A DNA stretch of 64,000 nucleotides from an uncultured Bacteroidales bacterium (GTDB lineage: Bacteria > Bacteroidota > Bacteroidia > Bacteroidales > UBA932): the NCBI GenBank assembly GCA_947630665.1, contig CANRID010000003.1, positions 1-64,000 on the forward strand, given 5' to 3'. The notes beneath the pieces are model-generated. The model saw nothing but the letters and a program-made list of their open reading frames with translations. It did no database searches and was not told the DNA's origin. The position numbers and the translations under genes are program-made. Positions 7,997-17,297 of the stretch are shown here, piece after piece (within the stretch, counting starts at the first letter, position 1; every line of letters starts with the position of its first letter).

Positions 7997-9229
7997 ATGA
8001 ATATAGTTGTCGGACTATCGGGAGGAGTGGATTCGAGCGTGGCGGCCCTGTTGCTTAAGCAGGCGGGACACCGGGTGACGGCTTTGTTCATGCAGAATTG
8101 GCACGATACCGCCGGAACCCTGCACGGGGATTGCGAATGGGAAGAAGACAGGGCGGTGGCCGAAATGGTCGCCAGAAAGTTGGATATTCCTTTTCATTTT
8201 GTGGATTTGAGCGATGTATATCGCAGGAGGGTGGTAGATTATATGTTCGACGAATACGAAAAAGGCCGCACTCCCAATCCGGATGTACTCTGCAATCGGG
8301 AAATCAAATTCGATGCTTTTCTTAAATGCGCGCTGGAATTGGGCGCCGACTATGTAGCTACGGGACATTATTGTAAAAAAGACATGTTTACAGATGCGGC
8401 CGGGAAAACCGTTTACCGTATATTGGCGGGCGATGATAAAAATAAGGACCAGAGTTATTTTCTATGCCAGCTTTCCCAGCAGCAGCTCTCTCGGGCTTTG
8501 TTCCCTATCGGGAATATAGATAAGCCTACGGTCCGGCGGCTGGCGGCGGAGGCGGGATTGCCGAGCGCGGAAAAGAAAGATTCCCAGGGAATTTGTTTTG
8601 TGGGGAAAGTGGATCTGCCGGTGTTTTTGCAGCAAAAGCTCCGGCCTCGGGAGGGAAAGGTAGTGGAAATATTTGCGGAGGATTTTCCTCGGATAGCCGC
8701 TTCCGGCATTCCGTATTCCGGCGAAGATGCTCTGCCGGGCGTGCAGAAAGAATACGAAACGGGCCAGCTGATGCGTTTGGCGGCTCCCGTCCGTTATAAA
8801 GAGACCGATGGAAAAGTCATCGGGAAACATCAGGGAGCGCAATTCTACACGATAGGGCAGCGCCGGGGACTCAATATAGGCGGACATAAGGAATCTTTGT
8901 TTATTATTTCGTTGGACATTGCGGAAAATATAATATACGTGGGGGAGGGGCAGTCCCATCCCGGATTATACAGGAAAGGATTGAAAATCAGTGTGCCGGA
9001 AATTCACTGGATTCGTCCGGATCTGGAAATGGAGCCGGGCGGACGGAGGGAATATTTGGTAAGAATCCGTTACAGACAGCCTTTGCAGAAGGCGGTCCTT
9101 TTCCGGCGGGAGGAAGGTCTTTTCATTATTTTCGACCGGCCGCAACGGGGAATAACACCGGGGCAGTTCGCCGTATGGTATGCTCCGGAGGATGAGGAGA
9201 TGATCGGCAGCGGACCGATATCCGAATAA
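7997..9229 (+). CDS. mnmA: tRNA-specific 2-thiouridylase MnmA
   Basis: 410 residues. The PP-loop SGGVDSS is at residues 8-14. The catalytic cysteines are Cys99 (PDVLCNREIKF) and Cys200 (SQGICFVGK). C-terminal beta domains follow. The enzyme makes the 2-thio group of wobble uridine 34 in tRNAs for Glu, Gln and Lys. I chose the ATG at 7997 because the earlier in-frame GTG at 7958 is inside the SRP RNA and would add a meaningless leader. There is no room for a separate promoter after the SRP RNA. The 3' end converges on the MBL gene with a 2-base gap. Confidence 0.95.
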   Translation: MNIVVGLSGGVDSSVAALLLKQAGHRVTALFMQNWHDTAGTLHGDCEWEEDRAVAEMVARKLDIPFHFVDLSDVYRRRVVDYMFDEYEKGRTPNPDVLCNREIKFDAFLKCALELGADYVATGHYCKKDMFTDAAGKTVYRILAGDDKNKDQSYFLCQLSQQQLSRALFPIGNIDKPTVRRLAAEAGLPSAEKKDSQGICFVGKVDLPVFLQQKLRPREGKVVEIFAEDFPRIAASGIPYSGEDALPGVQKEYETGQLMRLAAPVRYKETDGKVIGKHQGAQFYTIGQRRGLNIGGHKESLFIISLDIAENIIYVGEGQSHPGLYRKGLKISVPEIHWIRPDLEMEPGGRREYLVRIRYRQPLQKAVLFRREEGLFIIFDRPQRGITPGQFAVWYAPEDEEMIGSGPISE

Positions 9230-9231
9230 AA

Positions 9232-10023
9232 TTAGAATTCGCAAACCAGACCGTCGTATGCCGGCTCCGTTCCGGGAGGAAGATCGGCCGCCAGTTCCGC
9301 ATGGGTCCCTATCTGGTGCGACAGATGTGTGAGAAAGTTCCGGCGCGCTCCTACTTTCCGGATTACTTCAAGAGCTTCCGAAAGACAGAAATGGGAGATA
9401 TGTTTTTCCCTTCGCGCCGTGTTCAGCACGAAAATATCCAGGTTTTTCAGCTTGTCGAATTCTGCGGGCGGTATATAGCTGGCATCGGTGATATAGGCCA
9501 GCGAGCCTATCCTGAAACCCAGAATGGGGAGTTTGTAATGCAGTACCCGGATAGGAACCGCTTCTATGGAGGACAGGGTCCCGTCCGCATTTTTTTTCGT
9601 TATGAGGAACGGGTTTTCATCTATGGTAATAAGATTGTATTGCGGGACTCCCGGGTATTTATTGTCCGAAAAAGCATAGGAATATTCCATTTTCAGACTT
9701 TCCTGTACCTTCTTTTCCGCATAGATGGGAAAGGCTTCCCGACGGAAATAATTGAAGGCGCGGATATCGTCCATGCCTCCGGTGTGGTCTTTATGCTGAT
9801 GGGTGAGAATGACTGCATCCAGGTCTGTCGTCCCGGACCGGAGCATTTGCTGCCGGAAATCGGGACCGCAGTCTATCAGAATCTTGAAACCTTCGTATTC
9901 GATCAGTGCGGAAGTTCTCAGGCGGTTGTCTTTGGGATCGCCGGATTTGCATACATAACATCCGCACCCGATCATGGGGATTCCCTGGGAGGTGCCGGTG
10001 CCTAAAAACGTAATTCTGTTCAC
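9232..10023 (-). CDS. PhnP-like metallo-beta-lactamase-fold hydrolase
   Basis: 263 residues. It begins with the family signature LGTGTSQGIPMIGCGCYVC, whose cysteines can hold a structural metal. The active-site motif HQHKDH is at 75-80 and a later DASY and a SHFC element supply further ligands. The family includes PhnP phosphodiesterases acting on cyclic or small phosphodiesters. No phn genes are nearby, so the substrate is unknown. It is divergent from the RsmI-like gene and convergent with mnmA. Confidence 0.85.
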   Translation of the reverse strand: MNRITFLGTGTSQGIPMIGCGCYVCKSGDPKDNRLRTSALIEYEGFKILIDCGPDFRQQMLRSGTTDLDAVILTHQHKDHTGGMDDIRAFNYFRREAFPIYAEKKVQESLKMEYSYAFSDNKYPGVPQYNLITIDENPFLITKKNADGTLSSIEAVPIRVLHYKLPILGFRIGSLAYITDASYIPPAEFDKLKNLDIFVLNTARREKHISHFCLSEALEVIRKVGARRNFLTHLSHQIGTHAELAADLPPGTEPAYDGLVCEF

Positions 10024-10111
10024 TCTCTTTCTCTGTTTTTGTCTGTGTCAATCTGATGGATGATCCGATCCGGCTTTGCAGATCGATTGCGTAAAGGTAA
10101 AAAAAATTCTC

Positions 10112-10119
10112 TACCTTTG
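10112..10119 (+). promoter_or_regulatory. -7 box for the rsmI-like/folB/mtaB operon
   Basis: TACCTTTG matches TAnnTTTG 27 bases before the ATG. A TTG at 10087-10089 lies 22 bases upstream, close to -33 spacing. A weaker minus-strand box (TACCTTTA, 10092-10099) could serve the MBL gene. Confidence 0.5.
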
Positions 10120-10146
10120 TTCGGTTTGAAACGGTCCTCATAGAAT

Positions 10147-10857
10147 ATGGAAATGCCGGGTATTTTATATTTGATTCCTTCCCCTTTGGGCGATAATGAT
10201 CCGTGCGAGGTAATTCCCGCGGGGGTGCTGGATCTTTTTCCGGCATTGGATTATTATGTGGTGGAAGAGTTGCGGACCGCCCGGCGGTATCTTTCGCGTG
10301 CAGGCCTGAAAGGGAGAATCGAAGGGCTGCATCTGTATGAACTGAACGAACATACTCCGCCTGAGCAGGTGCTGGATTATGTGAAAATATTGAAAGAGGG
10401 GAATGATGTGGGGCTTATTTCCGAGGCGGGCTTGCCTGCGGTTGCCGACCCGGGCGCCCGGTTAGTGGAGCTGGCCCATCGGGATAATATAGAGATAAGA
10501 CCCATGGCGGGGCCTTCTTCCCTGATGCTGGCCTTGATGGGCAGCGGGTTGAACGGTCAGTGTTTCGCTTTTACGGGATATCTGCCCGTAAAGCCCGGAG
10601 AAAGGAAAGCCCGGATCAGGGAGATCGAAAGCATTTCCGTCAGGTGGGGACAGAGCCAGATTATTATAGAAACTCCGTACCGGAACCAGCAGTTGTTCGA
10701 GGATATGGTTTCCGTATGTGCGCCCGGAACCCGGATTTGCATTGCGGCGGATCTGACGCTTCCGTCGCAGTTCCTGCGGATGAAAACGGCGGGGGAATGG
10801 AAAAAAAATATGCCGGAGATAGGGAAAAGGCCGTGCGTGTTTGTTTTGCTGGCATGA
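10147..10857 (+). CDS. RsmI-like SAM-dependent methyltransferase (tetrapyrrole methylase fold)
   Basis: 236 residues. Family elements visible: ILYLIPSPLGD at the start, EELRTARRYL, the SAM-binding loop LISEAGLPAVADPG at about 98-111, AGPSSLMLAL, and the FTGYLP segment. RsmI 2'-O-methylates C1402 of 16S rRNA. This protein is about 40 residues shorter than a typical RsmI and has a diverged first motif, so it may be the Bacteroidetes paralogue with an unassigned substrate. It heads a transcript with folB and mtaB. Confidence 0.8.
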   Translation: MEMPGILYLIPSPLGDNDPCEVIPAGVLDLFPALDYYVVEELRTARRYLSRAGLKGRIEGLHLYELNEHTPPEQVLDYVKILKEGNDVGLISEAGLPAVADPGARLVELAHRDNIEIRPMAGPSSLMLALMGSGLNGQCFAFTGYLPVKPGERKARIREIESISVRWGQSQIIIETPYRNQQLFEDMVSVCAPGTRICIAADLTLPSQFLRMKTAGEWKKNMPEIGKRPCVFVLLA

Positions 10858-10923
10858 TATCGCAAAGTCTGCGGCAACGGTGCGGGCGGAAGGGAAAAGA
10901 TTGTCGGGATAAAGGTTAAAAAT

Positions 10924-11280
10924 ATGAAAATGAATAGAGTGGAGCTTGTAAATATGGAGTTTTTCGCTCATCACGGGTGTTTTGAAGAAGAACGGATCAT
11001 CGGAAATAAGTTCCTGGTCAATTTCTGGGCGGAAACGGATCTTTCCGTACCCGCCAGAACGGACGATATCAGAGATGCCCTTAATTATCAGGAGGTTTAT
11101 AATATCATCCGGCGGGAAATGGAGCAGCCTTCCCATTTACTTGAAAACGTGGCCGCGAGGATATTGGAAGGAGTGCGGAAAAAATTCCCGTATGTGAAGG
11201 AAGCGCAGGTGAGTATCGATAAGCTGAATCCTCCGTTAGGGGGAAAGGTGGGGGCCTCCCGGGTAACGATGAGTTTGTGA
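10924..11280 (+). CDS. folB: Dihydroneopterin aldolase
   Basis: 118 residues, the usual length for FolB, which converts dihydroneopterin to 6-hydroxymethyl-dihydropterin in folate synthesis. Seen: FFAHHGCFEEER near the N-terminus, the catalytic-region segment ALNYQEVYNII, LLENVAARI, and a C-terminal KLNPPLGGKVGASRV block that carries the conserved lysine. A 66-base spacer separates it from the methylase gene. Its end overlaps the widest possible mtaB frame, suggesting coupling. Confidence 0.9.
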   Translation: MKMNRVELVNMEFFAHHGCFEEERIIGNKFLVNFWAETDLSVPARTDDIRDALNYQEVYNIIRREMEQPSHLLENVAARILEGVRKKFPYVKEAQVSIDKLNPPLGGKVGASRVTMSL

Positions 11281-11294
11281 AGAGGAAAGGTGAG

Positions 11295-12563
11295 ATGATG
11301 AATAATGGAAACCGTACGGTAGCGTTTGTTACACTGGGCTGTAAGCTGAATTTTTCGGAGACTTCGGCTATCGCCCGGCAGTTTTCGGATGCAGGGTACG
11401 AGAAAGTGCCTTCCTCGCGGCCGGCGGATATTTATGTGGTCAATACCTGTTCCGTGACGGAACATGCGGACAAGAAATGCCGTCAGACTATCCGGAAACT
11501 GCACAAGCTGAATCCGGATGCGATTATAGCCGTAACCGGGTGTTATGCGCAACTCAAACCGCAGGAGATCATGGAGATAGATGGAGTGGATATGGTGGTG
11601 GGGGCCGACCGGAAAGGGGATGTCTTTCAATTGGTAAACCAATTGCCTTCCAAATCTTTGACGGCAAGATCGTTTTCCTGCGCCATCGCTCAGGTGGAGA
11701 CCATTTTCCCGGCTTTTTCCCAGGGGGAACGGACCCGTTCTTTTCTGAAAGTACAGGACGGGTGCGATTATAAATGTTCGTATTGTACTATCCCGCTGGC
11801 CCGGGGTAAAAGCCGGAACCTGCCTGTGGATATGTTAGTGAAAGAAGCGGAAGCGATTGCGGCGAAAGGTATTTTGGAAATCGTGCTGACCGGAGTGAAT
11901 ACCGGGGATTTCGGCCGCAGTACCGATGAGGATTTTCTGGATCTGCTCAAGTCTCTCGATAAGGTGGAGGGAATCCGCCGTTACCGTATTTCTTCCGTAG
12001 AGCCTAATTTGCTGCGGGAGGATATTATCCGTTGGATAGCGGGGGGGACCAAATTCCAGCCTCATTTTCATATACCGCTCCAGTCGGGTTCGGATAAGGT
12101 GCTTGCGGCGATGCGCCGCCGGTATAATACGGGGATGTTCGCGGAGAAGATAGAGATGATCCGCCGGCTGATGGGCGATGTCTTTTTGGGAATCGATGTG
12201 ATTGCAGGTTTTCCGGGGGAAACGGAGGAAGAATTTGAAAATACGTACCGTTTTTTGAGCGAAGTGATCCGTCCCGCTTTCCTGCATGTTTTTCCGTATT
12301 CCCGCCGGGACGGAACGCCTGCCGCACAAATGCCCGGGCAGGTGCGGGAGTCGGATAAAACCCGCCGCGTGGAGGAACTCGTGCGGCTTTCGGACCGGCT
12401 GCATGGAGAGTATGTGGAGCGGTTCAGGGGGTCCCGGCAGCAGGTATTGTTCGAATCCACCCAAAAGGGCGGGCTTATGTTCGGTTATACCGGGAATTAT
12501 ATCCGGGTGGAGCGCCCGTATGACCGGGAGGCTATCGGGAAAATCATGGAAATAACATTATAA
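11295..12563 (+). CDS. mtaB: tRNA t6A37 C2-methylthiotransferase MtaB
   Basis: 422 residues from ATG 11295, radical-SAM methylthiotransferase. The N-terminal UPF0004 domain has the three cluster cysteines in TLGCKLNFSE, VNTCSV and TGCYAQ. The radical-SAM motif CDYKCSYC follows at about residue 150, and a TRAM-like C-terminus. It converts t6A to ms2t6A at position 37 of ANN-decoding tRNAs. A GTG at 11277 overlaps the folB stop, but the purine-rich AGGAAAGG just before 11295 favours the ATG. tsaD, which makes the t6A substrate, lies beyond tamB. The last 6 bases overlap the tamB end. Confidence 0.92.
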   Translation: MMNNGNRTVAFVTLGCKLNFSETSAIARQFSDAGYEKVPSSRPADIYVVNTCSVTEHADKKCRQTIRKLHKLNPDAIIAVTGCYAQLKPQEIMEIDGVDMVVGADRKGDVFQLVNQLPSKSLTARSFSCAIAQVETIFPAFSQGERTRSFLKVQDGCDYKCSYCTIPLARGKSRNLPVDMLVKEAEAIAAKGILEIVLTGVNTGDFGRSTDEDFLDLLKSLDKVEGIRRYRISSVEPNLLREDIIRWIAGGTKFQPHFHIPLQSGSDKVLAAMRRRYNTGMFAEKIEMIRRLMGDVFLGIDVIAGFPGETEEEFENTYRFLSEVIRPAFLHVFPYSRRDGTPAAQMPGQVRESDKTRRVEELVRLSDRLHGEYVERFRGSRQQVLFESTQKGGLMFGYTGNYIRVERPYDREAIGKIMEITL

Positions 12564-15500
12564 CACCTGCGCCTTCCGGTATTTCCGGGTTTCCCTGCGA
12601 AGCCTTCTCTCGGCGTCCTTTTTCTGTTTTTCGTATGCTTTCTGTTCATCGGACTTTTTACGGAACAATTCCCTGAAGGTGTTGAATCTCTGCTGATAAA
12701 CGAAACCGATGCCGCTTCGCTGGCTGTCGTCTAAATAATTGGAATATTGATCGGCTGCATGGGAGAAAAGCGTTAGGCGCAGTTTGCCGGATTGGTCTAA
12801 CTTGACTTCCACATCTATGTTCCCTATGACATCCCGGTTATTGGTGGAAGCATAAGGATCGTTTCCGATATTTCCGTTTATCAGAACGCGGTTGTTGAAC
12901 AGCTGGGTAGATACCGCTACATCGAAAATATCCGAACCTTTATCTCCGGGCTGATAGTTCAGCCCTAAGTCCAACGGGATATTCAGTTGCTGGAAAATGT
13001 TGTTAAGCTGGTTGCTCAGTATTTCCGAGACATTCGAATAGAGGATGGTGGAGTTGTTGGCGATCCCGGACTGTTCATCCGGTATGAACCCTCCGGAAAT
13101 CAGCAAGGCCGCGAATTGTTTCTGGATTTTTCCATCCGTATTCAGCGCGCTCTCCACTTTCATTTTGGTGGTCGGATCCAGATCCGGTATATCTATATTG
13201 AAGGTCAGCTGCGGATTGGTCAGTTGGCCGCTCATCCCTATTTCGCAATTTACGGTGCGGCGGGTGCTGACGGAGCTGGTATCCGCTACGAGGGTGTTGA
13301 TGGAGGCCTTGGTCCGATATACGGCTGTCAGATTCAGGTTGGTATTGAAAATATCCCCGTTGAAATTGATGGTCCCTCCCGACTGAATGATGAAGTCCTT
13401 GGCCGCAAACCCCATCAGGACGAACTTGTAGCTCCCCTGATTGATCGTATAATCTCCGAATACATCGAATATTTCTTTGGTCGGATTGATGTCCATATTG
13501 ATAAGTCCCGTTCCGTTGGCCTTGATTACGTCTCCGAGCGACTTGTTGATTTCGATCAGAATTTCGGCTTCCGGCGTAACATTCGCGCTGAGGCCGATAT
13601 TCAATTCCGTAGGTTGTTTGGGAAGCGGACGGGCCATGGATAGAGTGTCGTACGGATCGATATTTTCTATGATTTTAGGGGTTACGAAAGTCAGCAGGTT
13701 GGTTTGCTGGGCGGTAGCCGCATCGGAAAGGGGTATGTGAATGGATGTGTTCGCATCGGAAAGGACGCGGATATCCATATTTATTTTTTGCAGCGGTCCC
13801 GTAATCCGGAGACTGCCCGTAGCGAAAGCGCTGCCGTAAAACGATTCATTATCGCGATCTGTTGTGTTGAGACATTGGAAATTGTTGAAATCCAGCCTTG
13901 TATCTAATTGTATATTTTGGAAATGCCGGTATTTGAGACCTCCGTTCACTTTTCCCCGGCCTCCGAAAGGATCTGCAATGTCCGCATTTCTGACCGACAG
14001 GCCGTTTTCATCCAAGGTGATAGGCCCGTTCAGCGTATAGGATACCTGGGTAAAATTGACTTTGAATTTGAAATTGTTGAAACGGGTGTCATTGCCTATC
14101 AGTTCCAAGGTATTGCCCGTCTGTCCCAGCGTTCCGTATAATTTCAGATTTCCCGACAGGCTTCCTCCGGTCTGGGAGATGAGGTCGGATAGGAACGGTT
14201 CGAAATATATGACCGACAATTCGTTCAGAGAAGCGTTGAGATCTATGTAGGAACTGTCGGGACGATAATAGCCCAGAATATCCAAAGGTGAAGTCCCGTG
14301 CAGCCGGGATCCGATGGCGATGTCGAATCGTTCATGTTCCGGATTCCATTGGCTCATCAACTTTACGGTTCCCGCCTCGCAGTTGTTTACATAAACCGAG
14401 TCGCCTTGCAGGTCCAAAAAAATACCGGGGTTTTTCCCGACGGAGGAAAAAGCTGCGTTGCCGGAGATACGGCCCTGTATGCCGAAAGGTTTCTTCGTGA
14501 AGAGGTTCAGAATGTCTAAATCGAAATTATCCAAGTCTAAGTTCAGCGAATCCGTTTCGTTTCCGGAAAGGACTCCGTCGGCTTTCAAGGTCTGGCTATT
14601 GTTGGCGATGCTGAAGTTATTTACATACAGCGTACTGTCCGCCCATATTATGGTAGAGGGGCGGATCGTCCACCGGTCTCCCTTGATGTCTATCCGGGAA
14701 TTTTCTATATCGGCCCGGATTTTCGGATAGGTCCGCAAACGGGTTTCCACGCCGGTATTTCTCCGTCTTGCTTTGGGCCGGACGGCATTATGCGGAGAGG
14801 AGGAGGACGCCTGCATATTTTTTGCGTAGCGATCCGTATAGACCGTATCCTGCATGAACCGGATTACGGCGTTGATCTCTCCCCGGTTATTGCCGGAAGT
14901 ATCGTTTCTGAATCCGAAAGATGTCCGCAGCGTATTCTCCCCTCCGGCTATCTGGAGTCGGGCGCTGCCTATTTCGAATCCTGCGGCGCGTACGCTTTTT
15001 CCCGACACATCCAGACGAAGCAGCGAATCCCGGTTGTTCAAGCTGAAATCCAGCCCCTTTATATAATTCCGGTTGAAGGCTACCCGGCCTGAACGGACAA
15101 AAAGATTCAGACGGTCCGTTGTATCTATATGCGCTTCCAACCGGGTGCTGTCCTGAATATAGAGTTCCGGCATCAGAAACGCGAAAATATTCCGGGTATT
15201 GAAAGTTTCTATGAAGAATCTGAATTCATCTTTTCTCTGCCGCGCCTCCCCGTAGTCCGGCTCGGTAAAATATTTGTCTAAATGCTCTCCCAAAGTCAAT
15301 GCCATCGTCTTTTTTATAAAGGAGCTGAAAGGTGCGGTGCCATAATAACGGGCTTGGGCGAACGGTGCCGTAAGGGTGGTAATGTATTCATTCTCGGACC
15401 GATAGGCCTTAAGCTTCACAGGACCGATATTAAAGGAGCCGGCGCTGTTGGTGAAATCGGAATTTTTTATATCGATCGATCCTATGATATCCCGCTCCGG

Positions 15501-17204
15501 AGTGCGGGTGAAATTGGCTGTCATGTGCAGGCTGACTTCGGAGATGCTGTCCCTTTTATCGATATTGAGGGCGGCCAGATTGGCATACGGAATATCTGCG
15601 TAGAAATTATATTGGCTGCGGGCTTTTTGGTTGAAGGAGAAAAGCCCCTGGAAAATGAAATCGAGATTGGGATCGTGGGAAATGATGCGTCCGTCGAATT
15701 CGTCATTATTGTATTTCCCGACAGCGAGGATATTCGAATAATCGTATCCGTTGAACCCGGCTTTGTCTATTTTAACGCTGTCTATCCGCAGGTCGATGCC
15801 TCCGTATTCCTCCGGCCGGATCAGAGCCGAAAGGGAGCTCTGCAAAGAGACTTCTCCTATCATTTTGTTGGAAAGGATGCGTCCTACGTCCAAATCCAGG
15901 GTGCGGATTTTTCCCTGGAGAAGCATGCCGTTTTTCTCTTTCTCGCTTTTGAGCAGTACATCTATATTTATGTCTCCCGCCGTGGAGGTAATTTCCCCGT
16001 TGGCCACGAAATCGTTCAGCAGACCGGCGAAACCTCCTTGGAAATCGTAACGTATATGCGGAGCCAGCATGGAGAAAAACGGACTTTCCGGAGAATCATG
16101 GATGGATGAGACGATGCGGGCGATATCCTGGCTGGTAGTGTGGCAGGAATTGACTTTTGCTAAAGCCATGGTCTGGGGTACGTCCGGCAGACCGATCAGC
16201 TTGACGCCCACATCCATGACCGTCTGTCCGCTTTCGGAGGTGATTGTCAGGGACGGTGTCCTTATATTGGCTACGGGGCCCTTGACTTCTCCCGTAAAGA
16301 AAAACGCGAGGCGGCTGTCCTGAAAGACAGGAGCGATTTTCCCGATAGTCTTGAAGTTGAGATAGCTGTTATCGAAATCCGCGCCTAAAATGACCGAGTT
16401 CACGAAATCCGACAGGTCTTTGGGCGAAGAGTACCGCATGGAAAAATAGTGCGCGTTTATTTGGGAATATTCATCCTCCAACAGCAGGTTTTTCAGCCGG
16501 GCTTCGGTGCCGCTCACTTCCACATCGCACTTGAGGGTTGCAAGCCTGAATCCGCTTTTGTCTGTGCCGGAAATATTTTTTACCGTGCCGAACAGGGTAT
16601 CGCGTTCTATCCGGATATTGTTCAGGTTCACATCGATGTCCGATATGCTCAGATCGGAGAAATTGATCGTGCTGTCTCCTTTGGTCACGTATTTGTCGGG
16701 ATTATTGAGGGTAAATCTGAAGTCCTTGATCCGCAATGAGTTTGCCAAGAGATTGAGGGAGCTTTTTTTCGTAGTGTCTTTCTGCCGGTTCCTGTCTATG
16801 CGGAAAATGCGGGAGAGATTCGTGAGGCTGTCTCCTTCGTTCTGTAAATTGAATACGCCTCTTTCTATTTTGACTGCGGAGAGCTTGATTTTTAGTTTCA
16901 GTAATTCCGCGGGGGAGAGGGTCACGGAGAGCTTCCTGCAACTGAGCAATGTGTCCGATTGGTGATAAAGCCTTTTAAGCGAGTCCAAATGCGGCGATGT
17001 CTCTGTAGAGGTAATGGAAATATCCTGTATGATGAAGCGGTTGAAAAAAACGATATGGATTTTTCCGATATCGATTTTCCCGTCTATGTTTTCGGAGAGC
17101 AGTCCGATGATCCTTTTCGCGCCCCAGGTCTGTACGGCCGGAAATTGCAACGCTATATATCCCGCTGCCTGTACGGCGACGAGAGTAATCAGAATACCGG
17201 CCAA
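12558..17204 (-). CDS. tamB: TamB-like translocation/assembly protein (AsmA/DUF490)
   Basis: 1548 residues. One N-terminal membrane anchor is followed by a long run of beta-strand repeats and ends with the TamB (DUF490) domain (about 1100-1500), for example GTGLINMDINPTKEIFDVFG and the IPLDLGLNYQPG region. TamB-type proteins bridge the periplasm and move phospholipid or assist outer-membrane protein insertion. The position 17204 is a TTG. The frame stays open to 17234 without an ATG, and an ATC at 17223-17225 would give the more natural start KTFKNIL before the anchor, so the true start is uncertain. Confidence 0.88.
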   Translation of the reverse strand: MAGILITLVAVQAAGYIALQFPAVQTWGAKRIIGLLSENIDGKIDIGKIHIVFFNRFIIQDISITSTETSPHLDSLKRLYHQSDTLLSCRKLSVTLSPAELLKLKIKLSAVKIERGVFNLQNEGDSLTNLSRIFRIDRNRQKDTTKKSSLNLLANSLRIKDFRFTLNNPDKYVTKGDSTINFSDLSISDIDVNLNNIRIERDTLFGTVKNISGTDKSGFRLATLKCDVEVSGTEARLKNLLLEDEYSQINAHYFSMRYSSPKDLSDFVNSVILGADFDNSYLNFKTIGKIAPVFQDSRLAFFFTGEVKGPVANIRTPSLTITSESGQTVMDVGVKLIGLPDVPQTMALAKVNSCHTTSQDIARIVSSIHDSPESPFFSMLAPHIRYDFQGGFAGLLNDFVANGEITSTAGDINIDVLLKSEKEKNGMLLQGKIRTLDLDVGRILSNKMIGEVSLQSSLSALIRPEEYGGIDLRIDSVKIDKAGFNGYDYSNILAVGKYNNDEFDGRIISHDPNLDFIFQGLFSFNQKARSQYNFYADIPYANLAALNIDKRDSISEVSLHMTANFTRTPERDIIGSIDIKNSDFTNSAGSFNIGPVKLKAYRSENEYITTLTAPFAQARYYGTAPFSSFIKKTMALTLGEHLDKYFTEPDYGEARQRKDEFRFFIETFNTRNIFAFLMPELYIQDSTRLEAHIDTTDRLNLFVRSGRVAFNRNYIKGLDFSLNNRDSLLRLDVSGKSVRAAGFEIGSARLQIAGGENTLRTSFGFRNDTSGNNRGEINAVIRFMQDTVYTDRYAKNMQASSSSPHNAVRPKARRRNTGVETRLRTYPKIRADIENSRIDIKGDRWTIRPSTIIWADSTLYVNNFSIANNSQTLKADGVLSGNETDSLNLDLDNFDLDILNLFTKKPFGIQGRISGNAAFSSVGKNPGIFLDLQGDSVYVNNCEAGTVKLMSQWNPEHERFDIAIGSRLHGTSPLDILGYYRPDSSYIDLNASLNELSVIYFEPFLSDLISQTGGSLSGNLKLYGTLGQTGNTLELIGNDTRFNNFKFKVNFTQVSYTLNGPITLDENGLSVRNADIADPFGGRGKVNGGLKYRHFQNIQLDTRLDFNNFQCLNTTDRDNESFYGSAFATGSLRITGPLQKINMDIRVLSDANTSIHIPLSDAATAQQTNLLTFVTPKIIENIDPYDTLSMARPLPKQPTELNIGLSANVTPEAEILIEINKSLGDVIKANGTGLINMDINPTKEIFDVFGDYTINQGSYKFVLMGFAAKDFIIQSGGTINFNGDIFNTNLNLTAVYRTKASINTLVADTSSVSTRRTVNCEIGMSGQLTNPQLTFNIDIPDLDPTTKMKVESALNTDGKIQKQFAALLISGGFIPDEQSGIANNSTILYSNVSEILSNQLNNIFQQLNIPLDLGLNYQPGDKGSDIFDVAVSTQLFNNRVLINGNIGNDPYASTNNRDVIGNIDVEVKLDQSGKLRLTLFSHAADQYSNYLDDSQRSGIGFVYQQRFNTFRELFRKKSDEQKAYEKQKKDAERRLRRETRKYRKAQVL

Positions 17205-17253
17205 TATATTTTTAAACGTTTTGATAAAAAAATTCTATAAAAGGTTTAAACAA

Positions 17254-17261
17254 CAAAATTA
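17254..17261 (-). promoter_or_regulatory. -7 box for tamB
   Basis: Minus-strand TAATTTTG matches TAnnTTTG, about 29 bases upstream of the ATC candidate start and 50 upstream of the TTG. No clear -33 element. Confidence 0.4.
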
Positions 17262-17276
17262 ATTAAAAAATCTCAG

Positions 17277-17284
17277 TAGATTTG
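17277..17284 (+). promoter_or_regulatory. -7 box for tsaD
   Basis: TAGATTTG matches TAnnTTTG and ends 13 bases before the tsaD ATG, implying a very short leader. It is divergent from the tamB box, 15 bases away. Confidence 0.5.
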
Positions 17285-17297
17285 CATAAAAATTCGT

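Noticed and set aside
15282..16109. Open frame of 275 codons opposite tamB
   Set aside because: Antisense shadow of a long strand-repeat gene; low-complexity composition and no motif.
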